Of a stretch of DNA of 64,000 bases, positions 23,059 to 34,935 are shown in pieces. The stretch is from Nemania diffusa (Eukaryota; Ascomycota; Sordariomycetes; Xylariales; Xylariaceae): assembly GCA_038501195.1 (NCBI GenBank), contig JBBPUQ010000002.1, positions 3,658,001 through 3,722,000 of the forward strand. The letters are read 5' to 3'. The position numbers and the translations under genes were made by a program. Position 1 is the stretch's first letter; each line of letters begins with the position of its first letter. Under the pieces are notes generated by a model. That model was not told where the DNA came from and ran no database searches. It worked only from the letters and a program-made list of their open reading frames with translations.

Positions 23059-25229
23059 AGGAAGCAGAGTTATACTGTCGTTTTAGAGTGATTGAAGAAC
23101 GTTGAGGAGGCTTAGGATATATATGACCAAGAACCTACGTGAGATCTAGGTTGTGCGATGAAATGACATCATATCATCAACCCTCACCTCTACGTTCTCT
23201 CGTGGAGATATAGTCGTGTATATTTGCTGGTGTGGCGGCTGCTCGAAGCGTCAAACCTCGTCTTGATGATAACTGGTTAAAAACCAGTACTGTACTTGTT
23301 GCTAATTGGAAGGTTGTAGGTACCTACCTCCTACCTAATCTACCTAACCTACCAGTGTCTCTAATGTAGATAAACGATAAGCAAGCGGGAGGAAGCGAAT
23401 ACGATAACGGGACGAGCCTAACATGTGATTACCTAATCCTTGCTGGCTCCAGTTCTCATCTTACCACCCTATTTGAACACGACGACATACATATGGATTT
23501 ATTTGGAAATACGTACTTGTATGTAGGTAGGTGAATCTGTTCTATACGCAGTAGATAGTGTCGCATAGGGATGCCTATGCGTAGTGGGTAGGTTAGATGC
23601 CTATGTATATAGGTAACTACGCTGTAAGTATGTATAAGCCACCGCCAAGGGTCTGGGTAACGACGTGAATTGAATGCTATTTGCTCGGTAAGGACGGCAT
23701 GGGGGATGGCGCCATATGGGAAATTGGCTGCATGCTAACAGGGCTGAAAGACGCGCTGAGGTATGGCAGGACTGAAGTCACTGCAGGATGTACCTCACCA
23801 AGTTGTAGTTCTCTTTTCACAAACCAAATACCTAGGGTCACGCGTGTGCACAGCTTAATCTGGACTGGTTTTTATAGGAGCTGGAAAAGCCATATTAAAA
23901 AACTGATCAAACCTTACGTGAGACTAAATATAAATCTACAGAAAAGGAGATACATAGATTTCGAGCATGTCCACTGTTATTCCCCTCTTAGGTTAGTTAG
24001 TAGAAGTGATCCATACCTACATATTGGTGGAATCCATGGAAGGGTTGTATGGTTGGAGTAGGTACCTAAGCCTTTCCGTGGTGCATGGCCAAACCACAAC
24101 ATGGCAACAACGGACGAACTCAGATACGCATAGGTATCTACAGTCCTATCAGCACCTCTTCTCACATCAGCGTTCACAAAATACACAGGCTCTTAATACT
24201 AGGTAGCCACATAACATTGACAGGACTAAACATGTGTTAGCTGCAATGTACAAAGTTTGACTATCTGTATGTGCATACAGTAATCTTAGTGACTTCACTG
24301 CGGTCTTTCCAGTATTTTTAAGTAGGTACCTGTTTAGATATTTTGTGCGCTGTCGAACTATGCGTAAGTGTGGTGTAAATATAAAATATAAACCATTTAA
24401 ATATAAACTAGCCTGTTTTGGTATAAACTATTCTGGCTAGACCGGCATACCTTGTAGCCGACCTTGCCGACCTGCCTGACTACTATGAAATAAGTATATC
24501 GTATCGCAGCCGTATCTGGCCTAGCGGATCCGATTTTAGGTCATCGTAAACTGTAGCCTACACTAGATGCTCGGTACCATGGTCGGTTTGGGAACAGCCA
24601 AGCCAGCATATCCCGTCGGTCCTCAATTGTGTCCACATACATCATCCGCCAGTCACGCTTCGTTATCCTCCCCGACATTCTCTCCTCCCTTCTCTGTATC
24701 TTGCCCGCGAAGTCATCTCCACACCACTTACAGTCCCATATAGTCCCTTTCCCTTCTTTCATCAAACCACACTCGTTCAGCAACGCCTCATTCACCGGCC
24801 ATCCCATCAACTGTATCGCATCACATTACGGCTGTGCTTCTACATTGATAGAAGGAAAAGAGGAGGATTACTGGCAAAATACAAAGACCGTCGGATTCAT
24901 CGCACTTGACCGCACTATCGAATTCGCCTCGCCGATAATCGACCCACTACCGGTCCATCAAGTCTGTTCAATTGACCACATCAGATTGATACCTATTATT
25001 TACGGGCGACTTCAAGCAGATAAAACGTAGCAGTTGAGAGAGACGCGTTGCCAGCATTACCGATCCAGGTGGATAGTGCTGTTATATCTAGCACTCCATG
25101 CTGTCGCGTATTCGACTCGCATCCGACTGCTCTGCATTGAATTTTTGCCGGGTTTGCCGATTTCAGTAACGATTTACTATCTAACTGACCTCGCAATTTC
25201 ATTCGTTGTTTTTTGACCTTGATTTTATC
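23059..25229. other. Gene-poor intergenic region
   Basis: About 2.2 kb with no supported gene. It contains a cluster of TACCTACC/TAGGTA words near 23315-23350 and 23520-23620. Opposite-strand frames at 24541-24810 (-) and 24629-25030 (+) overlap, and neither carries a recognisable motif. Confidence 0.5.
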
Positions 25230-26019
25230 ATGGGTATGTGGTTCACTGCTCTTCCTCGGATAAACACCGTCTATGCATAGCCGTGGTTGTCGTGATTTAT
25301 TGACTAACCCTACTTCTTAGCTACCACTACCACGGTTACCACGCCCTCTACCACGATAGTTCCTTTTGCATCACTGCCTACATGCGCGGTGAAATGCGGT
25401 CCGCTCTACGACGCCAACGGTGCCTGTGTGCCTCCTGTAAACCCTTCAACCGACGAAAGTAGCTGGGACTCCTGCTTTTGCGACTACAGCACCCTTCAGT
25501 CGTTGAAATCAGGGGCTAATGACGTTTGTGATGGCAACTGTGATTCTCAAGGACTATCTTCAATCCAAAGCTGGTTTACTAGTTTTTGTAACGAGGCAGC
25601 GGCAACAACAACAACAACATCGACAAGTTCAAGCACAGGAACCAGCGCCAGTTCCGGGAAGGGCGGGGGTAATTGGTAAGCCATCATGCCCGCAGACTCC
25701 GATCCACACTGTCTAATCTATATAATGTAGGGCCTCATCGCATATCAACTGGATTGTCTTTATTGTTGTGGTAGTTGTCGGAATCATCGCTATTTGGGCT
25801 GGAGCCTGTATCTGGCGTCGGAAATACCTGAGGAAGAAAGATCGATTATACGAGCTGGGAAAAGGCCTGCCTAGCACTGTTGCTGTCAACACACAAGGAA
25901 ACCTCGTTGACTCTAACGCACGAGATAGCACCATCTCGAATGGTCCAGGGTTGTTCATGTCTGGACCTGGAGGCGCTGGTATAGATCACCCAGAAAAGCG
26001 GCGGAACGGCAGACGATAA
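25230..26019 (+). CDS. Small Cys-rich single-pass membrane protein
   Basis: Type of small fungal membrane protein seen widely in Pezizomycotina, function unknown. Exons 25230-25233 (ATG G), 25321-25675 and 25731-26019 join in phase to 215 residues. After a Thr-rich start and LPTCAVKCGPLYDANGACVP comes a Cys-rich ectodomain (CFCDYSTLQSLKSGANDVC, DGNCDSQGLSSIQSWFTSFC), then a Thr/Ser-rich stalk, a membrane helix (WIVFIVVVVGIIAIWAGACI), a basic stop-transfer segment WRRKYLRKKDRLYELGKG and a polar tail. The even set of Cys suggests disulphides outside the cell. There is no clear cleavable signal peptide, so it may use the membrane helix as an anchor. The first exon is only 4 nt of coding sequence; its GTATGT donor and TTCTTAG acceptor make it convincing. 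Confidence 0.85.
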
Positions 26020-27151
26020 TGATCAACGCAACAAGCTTGATATTATCTAATGCGGCATCTTTTATCGTTTGATTACTGATTCTGCGTTTCATCGGTGTTG
26101 AGGAATGGCGCAATGGATTCATTCTCATTTTAACATCACACTACGGCGTTCTAGGTGAAAATTTGGCGATCCGTGAGGCTCTCGTTCAAAGTCCTGGTTC
26201 CCTGGCACTTTGAGAGCGAGGAGGAGAGTTTGGATGTTTCAACTACTTCAGCAATGCGAGACGCATGCTTATGTGGCAGACTTTGTCGGCTACTCTGCAT
26301 CTTCTCGGGCCTGTGCCGCAATGCGAAAAGTATTGGTCTTCCCGGTGAGATACATTGGTAGAGATTAGGAAATGCTTGCTTGTACCTATAAGCCAAAAAA
26401 AGCGAGCTAGTTAGCTCCTATACTAGGCGCGTGTCACCAGTCCAGAAAGATGTATCTGCCTACAAAACATACTGAAGCTTGACAATGGTAAGGATAGAAA
26501 TAGACCTGGTGGAAAATAGGACTACCGCTGCAACGCAATTGGCTATGTTTGGTCACTAATAAGTTTTATGGACGAGTATATAGAACGAACATCATGCTGG
26601 CCATGATGTAATCATACACGTACATGTAATAATACTGGACTTTGATGTTAAGATCAAGGTCGTATCTTGGGGCATGTAGCTGCACCGCCCGATTCCGGAC
26701 GTGTTGGCATGAGCCTTATTCTTTATGGAATGTACAATTGTCCCTCTAATTCCTACTACCTAATGTCTCGGGTACGATATCTGCAGAACGCGGCTACTGG
26801 GCACTAACGCGGCTTTTCTCCGTCTTATTGGCGGTATAGGTGGGTAGTGTATTCTGTACTACAGGAGTTGGTCAAGACTATTGCGCCAGAAAATAAGTAT
26901 ATGCAAGGTACACCAGTGGACATTGCAGTAGAGCCAATCGTCTCATGTAGTATTAATATCTGGATCTTCGAATTGCTTCAAGTGCGACACTAAGCAGTCT
27001 AGGCAGCTAGTAGCCTGCACCTGCGCGCGTTGTTTGGCCTATCATTATCATTACCCGAACGGGGAAAGAAATATCTAGGACCTAGAAGAAGAACTGGATA
27101 AAAAAGAATTGAGTAATTCGAGAACAGTTGATGAGTAAACTAATAGTTATT
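26020..27151. other. Intergenic region between convergent genes
   Basis: 1.1 kb between the membrane protein gene (+) and the aldehyde dehydrogenase (-), tail to tail. Only short frames without motifs. Confidence 0.55.
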
Positions 27152-29027
27152 TCAAAGAGAGAGTAGCACACTCTTGGTTTGCGACCAGTCTTCCAGGCCA
27201 GCAACCCCGTTTTCATAACCCTGACCACTCTCTGCGATATGTTAGTAGCTATTTATTGATTTTAAATAGGGACGTGTGTTGGGGGCACGAACGTTTCCAA
27301 CCGCCAAAAGGTCTTGTCCTATCGTATGCCATCGCCGAGTTGACAGACACCATTCCCGCCTGTAAGTCCTTGGTGAAGCGCAGTGCTCGGCCCAAATCTT
27401 TTGTATGAACGTAAGCTGCTAGCCCGTATTCTGTGTCATTTGCCATGTCCAAGGCTTCCTGCTCGTCTTTGAATGTGACGATGGTCAACACAGGGCCGAA
27501 AACCTCCTCGTTTAGAACTTTGGCTGACTTGGAGGGGTTAATGAAGATAGTTGGCTGCACGTAGCACCCTTTATCTCCAAAGGACGAGCCACCAGTCAGG
27601 AGGGTTGCCTCGTTCTTCCCCTCTTCAATGAACTTCATGACCACATCCCTTTGACGGTGGTTATATAGCGGGGAAGTGATCGTTGAAGGATCGAGCGGAC
27701 TCGACCCGAGACCCGATCCCATATATTCGGCGATGCCTTTCATTCGGGCGATCATCTCCTGTGCGACATCCTCATGGACGTACTGCAAAATTCCGAGTCA
27801 GCTATCGATATTTTGGGGGTCATACGTGAGTGTTTCGACATCATACCAGCCGTGTTCCTAGGAGGCATCCCTGACCGTTCAAAGCTAAAAACGCCGCGGC
27901 CATCTTCGACGCCTTCTCTAAGTCGGCGTCTTGGAATACAATCACTGGTGACTTTCCACCGAGCTCTAGTGTGACTTTCTTCAAATTTGACCGAGCGGCC
28001 GCTTGCTGAACCAGCTTACCAACCCCAATGCTTCCCGTGAAGCTGATCATTCTTATCTTCATATGAGAGGCCAAGGCGCTTCCAGCCTCCGCGCCACCTG
28101 TGAAAATGTTTATTACGCCATCCGGGAAGCCGGCTTCTTTCGTTAGACTAGCGAGGAAGAGCGTAGATAGGGGATTCTGCTCGCTGGCCTTCAACACTAT
28201 AGCATTTCCTGCTGCGATGGCGGGCGCCACCTTCATAGCAAAGGTCAGGAGAGGTTCGTTAAAGGGCGTAATACCGGCGACGACCCCAAACGGTTGACGG
28301 ATCACGTACTATTCCGGTTAGTGTGCAACCTAATGAGTTTCATGCATTACAGCGGAATCGGGAGTCAAATATTCTTACCTCTAGAGAACCGTCGTCATGT
28401 GGTGTCTGCACTTGGCCATGGAATTGGTGGATGATGTTGCCATAATCTTGAGGACGGATCATCAGCCGCTACCTAGCAACCAACCTATATAGACTACAGG
28501 AGAGCGCCTACAGATGAAGAGCTCGGCTACCTCGTTGATGCCGAAGTTGCCTATCCTTGGATCCTTGCCGACTAAGACAGCTTCTAGCCAGGTGAGCCGG
28601 GGGGCGTTCTCGCGAATTAAGCTTGAGAATTTGACCATGATGTCTCTTTTCTGGGTCTGTAGTCGAAGTCCAGATGATCAGTCTCTGCGATTGCCTCATC
28701 GAACTCTTTGGGTAATAGTGCGCACATTGGAAACTTTGGCCCAAGCAGCCAAGCCGCTTTCTGCGGCGGCGACGGCAGCATCTACATCTTCAGCGGAGGC
28801 CCATTGCAAGTCTAATGTGCAGACACATGTCAGTTCCATGCATGAGATTGCCGTATAAACTAAGACCAGGGCCACTTCAGCGACGTACCGGTGGTCAATA
28901 TTTCGTCATTGACAGACGAGCACAACTCGTGCTTCTCGGTGTTCTTACAGTCGACATACTTCCCGCCAATAAAGGCTTGTGTAGGAATAGGGTATTTAGT
29001 AAAGTCAAGGGTAGCGGCACTACCCAT
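27152..29027 (-). CDS. NAD(P)-dependent aldehyde dehydrogenase
   Basis: Oxidises an aldehyde to the acid; substrate not predictable. Exons: 28889-29027, 28726-28811, about 28531-28656, 28379-28468, 27847-28308, 27293-27782 and 27152-27231, about 490 residues, normal for the family. Motifs: QAFIGGKYVDCKN start, VVAGITPFNEPLLTFAMKVA, coenzyme loop SFTGSIGVGKLV, general base Glu in LELGGKSP, nucleophile Cys in NGQGC, EEVFGPVLTI and PFGGWKQSG spanning the last junction. Two splice sites are weak: the last donor is GTTCGT, and the third intron is ambiguous. A GTAGGC donor at 28511 keeps the expected AELFI but leaves a 43-nt intron and the wrong phase; the in-phase GTAGCC donor at 28530 gives a 62-nt intron and drops six expected residues. 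A small lesion here is possible. Confidence 0.88.
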
Positions 29028-30087
29028 GTTAGCAGTGAGTTAAGAGAGAGTGTGTGTGATTTAAGTAACGAGAGGTAATATTGGAGGATACAGAAGCAAG
29101 TAAGAAGTACAACAGAGTAGTAGAGACTCATTTAAAACTGAAGCTCCAAACAGAACCATTATCTCGAGAAAGATATAAGTGCTTGCTTAAGTATTTAACA
29201 GTACACCTTTTTGATCTTGGCTCCAACTTCTCCTCATTCTGCAAGTGTCATATGTGTTGCCCTGCTCAAGTCCACCCATATACATAGTACATACTAGCAG
29301 CCATATACGGCTACACGACAGGATGCACACGTATGCAGGCGTATTGGATATGCATGATTAGGGCACAGACAGACAGACAACTCGGAGAATTCAATATTGA
29401 ACTCCGATCAGAGAAGAGACCTGATGTGAGACTAACTATTTCGGGAGCTGGCTTGGCGTTACTTGATTACTGTATATAAATATCGATACCAATACTACGG
29501 GAAGTATTACAAGGTAAATATAGTAACTACAAGTAAATCGCTACCTTAACTCTAAAGACCATTGGGATACCTACTATCAAGTGTTGTAAATAGAGAGTCG
29601 CTATCTAGAAGCTAGGGACCTAGACCTAGATTTACCTGGTCTGTATTAGACTTAGGTACTCCAGATCCTCCTGGGCTCTAGATGAGAGCTTTCTGCCATG
29701 TCAAGACAGTATAATATCTTAGCTAGTGAATTAGTTTTATTATCATAATTGTATAGCGAGTTCTCTTCTAGATTATGATGTTATGACTTGTGACTATGTT
29801 AACCTAGGTAATAAATAAAAAAATATTTCTAGGCACTAAGTACCTGAAATGTGGGGGATTAAGTTACTGGCCTACCTGGGACTTTAATTGATTCATAGTC
29901 CAGCCCCACTATGATGTACCTCTATAGTGCAGCAAGACGCGCCAGACGCGACGCGCGTTTCCTATTTTCGTCTAAACAGACACACCATTTAACACTTGAC
30001 AGCTGGACAAGCTTGGAGGCAACAACACAGGATATATTCGCATTTTTAAAGTGACGATTGCCCATGCATCTCAATTGATACCCGAAG
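29028..30087. other. Divergent intergenic region
   Basis: 1.06 kb between the divergent starts of the aldehyde dehydrogenase (-) and CTF18 (+); it should hold both promoters. AT-rich around 29460-29830. No RNA gene recognised. Confidence 0.55.
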
Positions 30088-33027
30088 ATGCCTCTCCTTT
30101 CGTCTCCTCTGGTGTATCCAGCGAGTTCTTCCTCGACAGCAGCAAAGCGGCCGACACCACACACAGATACCCAGCCCCGACTCCGCGGGAAGCCTGGCTT
30201 CCTTCTCGACGATGATTCCGACAATGAAGACACGCCTTTAGAGCCTGTGCCAAAACGCCAAATGCTCCACAGCCCTCGGAATGAAACGCCTACTGGGTTT
30301 ACCGATATACCTTCCCCTCTACTCGTGCTCCCGCAGCTGAATACGAACAATCACGAGCCCACCACGAGTTCTTCATACATACCGAATAGAAACTCAATTT
30401 TTGATCAACTCTCCTCATACCTACCTCAGAGGGCCCTGAAGATCACAACCTGCTCGGGCAGGACTGTTGATATTAAGAAGCGAAGTGTGAACAACGAACT
30501 ATCTTACGAGCGTATGGTGGCGGCGAGGTCGAAGACGAAGAAGGGACGAGCCGAACGAAGCTATTATGGCATTGATGTCCACGAATTGATCGATACAGCC
30601 TCGAAGGAATTAGCGCAAAAAGACGAAGCGCCTGCACCAATGCCCGACGAGCCACTACATTCTGTAGAAAACCACACCGCCAAGAAACCGAGAAGGACAC
30701 TCTTATGGACCGAGAAATATCGTGCGCGAAACTTCATGGATCTAGTGGGAGATGATCTTACAAATCGCCAAGTATTGAAATGGCTGAAGAGATGGGATCC
30801 AATCGTATTCCCTGGGGCTCCTAGATCCCGACCTGCCATCAGACGGCCAGGAACAAAGGCTGAGCCCGAAGAGGAAAAACCACATCGAAAGATTCTGATG
30901 TTGACTGGTCCTCCTGGCCTCGGGAAGACAACACTAGCACACGTCTGCGCTCGGCAGGCAGGCTACGAAGTCATGGAAATCAACGCTAGCGATGACCGTA
31001 GCCGAGATGTCGTTAAAAATAGGATACGAACCAGTCTTGGCACAGAGAACGTGAAGACGGTTCAATACTCCAAGACCCAACCTGATAAGCAACAAAAGGT
31101 TGCACGCCCCGTCTGTGTCGTGGTTGACGAAGTAGACGGTGTGGTAACTGGATCCGGTGGCTCTGGAGAAGGAGGGTTCATCAAGGCACTGATGGACCTC
31201 ATTACTACAGGGGAAAAGAACGCAGCAGGGCATGAACCCAAATCGCTACAGCCAGCTAAACGCAAGAACAAGGGTGATGATTTTCGTCAAATGCGACCCC
31301 TTATACTCATTTGCAATGATGTCTACCATCCATCATTGCGACCCTTAAGGCAGTCGAGCCTAGCAGAAATCATCTACGTTGGTAAACCTACCATTGATAC
31401 TGTGGTAACTAGATTAAAGTCGGTATTTGAGAAGGAAGGCATCCCCTGCGAAAAGGACGCAGCTCGAAAGTTATGCGAGACAGCCTGGGGTATGAGCGGT
31501 GGTATAGATGCAAAGCGTGGAGCTGAAAGTACAGCAGAAGGGGATCTACGAGGTATCATGGTTGTTGGCGAATGGGTAGCCGGCCGCCTGAGATCGTCAC
31601 CACAGACCCCACTGGCTCTAACACGGCAGTGGGTGGAGCAACATATTGTCCGTGACCTTTCTCACGGAGGAGGTGGTGCCAGGGGTGTTGGGAGAGGAAA
31701 CGTCAAGGACATCGTCACGCGCGTTTTCCAGGACGGTGCTGGATTTCCCAAAGACAACATTCCCATAATAGCTCCCCCGACAAAACATCAACATGAACAA
31801 CCCCAAGTGCAGCTTGGATTTTCGGAACAGCAGAAGAAGTACGGCATGGAGCGGCTTAGAGAAATGATTGAGACGAGCGGAGACGTAGACAGAGTGCTCA
31901 CTGAGATCTTCTCTAGCTACCCTAATCACGAGTTTAACGACGACTCGTTTCTCAGCAAGCCTAACCAGGCATATGAGTGGATGTATTTCCATGACTTATG
32001 CTCCTCACGAGTATTTGGAAGTCAAGATTGGGAACTGGCGCCGTACATCTCTCAACCGATCCTAGCATGTCACCACCTGTTCGCGTCTCCCATTCGGCGT
32101 GCCAATGGAGGGTATGAGAGAAAATGGGGTGATAATGGAGGCGATGAAGCCCCTGTCCTTCCATTCTCCGGCCCTAGGGCAGATTTTGCTGCTCGCGAGT
32201 CTGAGAAAGAAAACCGGTCAATGCTCCAGGGATTGCATGCTCAGCTTCCGTCTACTTTGATGCGCTCGTTTCGTAGCGTCGAGGACGTTTCCGTAGAATT
32301 TCTGCCCTACTTAGTTCGCATGATATCCCCAGACGTCAAGCCGGTAGTCGTCGGCGGTAGTGGGGACGTGCGTGGAACAGCGAGTGTCAGAAAGGAGACT
32401 GAGAAGGTTATGGTCCAACGTGCTGCAAGCGTTCTTTCGGAGGTTGGGATCGAGCTTCAGCGCGGGAAAATTGAGAACGATTCGCCATTTAGCAGAGGGC
32501 CGCAATGGGTATACCGCATGGAACCGTAAGTGCCGTATTCTCTAGCCTACATACCTCTAGCACTATACTGACTTGATGATAGTGATCTCGACCTCCTGGC
32601 TACCTTTGAGACCTCAGCTGCCGTGCTTCACGGGACTCAAGCACCGACCCGATATGCGGTTCGTCAAGTTTTAGATCAGGAGCTTCAAAAGGCAAACTCG
32701 CTGCGAGAGAACGCGGCGAGACAAGCGCGATACAAGGCAGGGAACCCACACGCGTCAGAAGATTACATCTTTGACGATAAAGAGAACACCAGCATAACAG
32801 AGAATGCTTTGCCTAGCATATTAGTAAAGAAGGATTTCTTCGGCCGCGTGATTCAATCTGCAGTGCAGCCTCTCTCAGAGTCAGATGGCAATAGCATGGA
32901 CAAGAAAATAGCTGGTATAAAGCCGCTGGGTAAGGCGGAGACGAAAGTTTGGGTTACTTTCCATGAAGGCATGAATAATGCCGTCAGGAAACCGATCACG
33001 TTAGATGAATTGCTTAGAGGCCTGTAG
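30088..33027 (+). CDS. CTF18: Chromosome transmission fidelity protein 18 (RFC-like clamp loader subunit)
   Basis: Large subunit of the Ctf18-Dcc1-Ctf8-RFC complex, which loads or unloads PCNA and supports sister-chromatid cohesion and the S-phase checkpoint; nuclear. Exon 1 is 30088-32525, exon 2 is 32583-33027, in phase across a 57-nt intron (GTAAGT...TAG), giving 960 residues. The N-terminal 210 residues are low complexity. Then come the RFC-type box LWTEKYRARNFMDLVGDDL, Walker A GPPGLGKTT (about residue 274), Walker B VCVVVDEVDGV (about 342), and ICNDVYHPSLRPLR typical of Ctf18. The C-terminal VKKDFFGRVI box corresponds to the segment that binds Dcc1-Ctf8. It converges with the HIT hydrolase gene, only 81 bp between stops. 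Confidence 0.96.
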
Positions 33028-33108
33028 ACACAACGCTGGGTGGGGGTTTTTTGTTTGGAAGCGTGCATGGCAACGGCGTTTTTGAAGGTTTACTCTGTTC
33101 GCTTTTGT

Positions 33109-33905
33109 CTATGAACTCTCTAGTTTAGGGTCTTTAATGCCAAAGCCATCGCTCACCACGTCTGCTCCGTCTTCGTCTCCCATGCTCGCCAACAGATCTC
33201 TGTACGCGTCTGCCTCTGCTTCCATCTCATCCATAGATCGCGCTAGACGATCCGGGTCCTCCACCCGTGGGAATCCGCCGCCGGGCTGAGGCCGACTCCT
33301 CACGACCCGATCCCAAAGCGCACCGCCGACATTCCCAGCCTCGGCCGCCATCAGCTCGTAGAGGGCGTCGCCCTGGGTGTGCGAGTCCTTCGCCGTCGCG
33401 CCCCGGATCCGCGGGATCACGTGGACGTGGACGTGGGGGACGGTCTGTCCGGCTTCGACGCCGTCTTGGACCGCGATGTTGAAGGCGCCTGCTTCGGGAG
33501 CTGGGGATGGCGGTGCTGATAGTTGCCCTGTCGATGCATCTGCCTCTGCACCTGTCTGTTCTGGACCCTGGGGCGGAAGCTGGGGCGGAGAGAAGTAGTA
33601 CCGCGCCAGCATCCGCTGCACACGCTGCACGGCGCTGAAGAGGTCCGTTAACTCTGCCGGCGACAGCTCGGTTAGCCGCTTGTGCGGCGCGCGTGGACAC
33701 ACGAGGACGTGGCCTGGCAGCAGCGGCTTGAGGTTCACCAATGCGAAAGACAAGGGCGTTGTCATGAAGATCTATGCTGCATGTATGAGTTCCCGATGTA
33801 GTGGCTATTATTGGCGGACGTTGTTGGGCGTACCTGGGTCGTAACATCAAATGGACCAAAGTGAAGGGGACCCTTCGGTCGTTGTAGGACACGGTTGCTA
33901 CTCAT
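33109..33905 (-). CDS. HNT2: FHIT-like HIT hydrolase (diadenosine polyphosphate hydrolase)
   Basis: Histidine-triad hydrolase cleaving Ap3A/Ap4A-type dinucleotides. Exon 1 33834-33905 and exon 2 33109-33771 join at CAG|ATC (Gln-Ile-Phe) to give 244 residues. FHIT signatures: HFGPFDVTTQIF, SFALVNLKPLLPGHVLVCP, RLTELSPAELTDLFSAVQRV and the catalytic triad in QTVPHVHVHVIPR. Between helix and triad is a Pro/Ala/Gln-rich insert (SPPQLPPQGPEQTG region), as in other fungal homologues. An in-frame ATG at 33995 would add 30 residues that look like a mitochondrial presequence (basic, hydroxylated, no acids), so two start sites, cytosolic and mitochondrial, are plausible. GC-rich from 33200 to 33700. 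Confidence 0.93.
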
Positions 33906-33995
33906 TATGCTATGGCGGGAATATGGCTGCCACGTTGGTCTAAATGCGAGTCTTGAAATCAAAGGTATTGCGCTTGGTCTTGTTATTATTATCAT

Positions 33996-34935
33996 GATGT
34001 GATTTCCGAGGGTAGTGTTTCAAGATAAAGTACTATAGGCATAGATACCTATTGGCTACGGTGATGATGCTATGTATGGTTCTGGAATGGGCGGGACTAC
34101 TGTTTGCGTTTTATAAGATTTGATTGGCTCCCTACCATACTTCATGTCCCGATACTATTCACCTAGGTCAGGTACCTAGACCTGGGCTATAAGCCGCTAT
34201 GTACTACCTAGGTATGCACTTACCTATTCTGTACTTAACACATGTGGCCATCTACAAACTCTCGAGGGCTATCTTTACAGCGTCTAGCTTGAATGTTAGT
34301 GACACAAACCAGTAAATGTTATATACATCGTCCAGCTCTAGCTCCACGAGGACATGCTTATTTATACTACCTACTCAGTAGGAATCTGTGGATTTTAAGA
34401 GATTAATCGCGTAGGTACAGATTATATCGCCAAGAAATAGTTAGCCCGCCTTGGTTTGGGGTCCACGTGCGCTATGCATATCCCGAAAACTAAGTGGCAC
34501 ATGTATTACAGAGGTTTGGTGGGAAAAAAAGGAACGATTGATCTATTGGATTTGTAGTTATAAGTCGAACTAGCTCTATATTCTATTTAATTGCCTGTTG
34601 GAATAATCCATACTGCTCAGGATTCAAAGTTCTCCTTCTAAGCAGCGCTTTTACAATGATTCGCAGACCTATCCCTCTTTAGATCAAGTAGGCACTCAGG
34701 AGATAAAGTACCTTACCTAATTACATAGAAGTATGCATATGCCTATAATGAAGCATTACAAGCTTAACAGGTTATGTTGATGGCGCCTATACTACACCAC
34801 CTGAGGTAGTTTCATCAGGGTCTTACCAAAATGCTGAAAATGTAAGATGTGACTCTGACTCATAACAACTTACCAACCAGTCTGAAATGAATGACATAAC
34901 TGGCCATACGGCATTCGCGTGTCTACAACTTCAAT
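33996..34935. other. Divergent intergenic region
   Basis: 0.94 kb between the HIT hydrolase (-) and the Zn2Cys6 factor (+). Contains CTAGGTACC-type words at 34160-34215. No gene recognised. Confidence 0.55.

Noticed and set aside
24541..25030. Overlapping opposite frames (89 codons minus, 133 codons plus)
   Set aside because: Neither has a recognisable domain, splice partners or a supported start. The minus frame has a C-x2-C pair, but that alone is too little.
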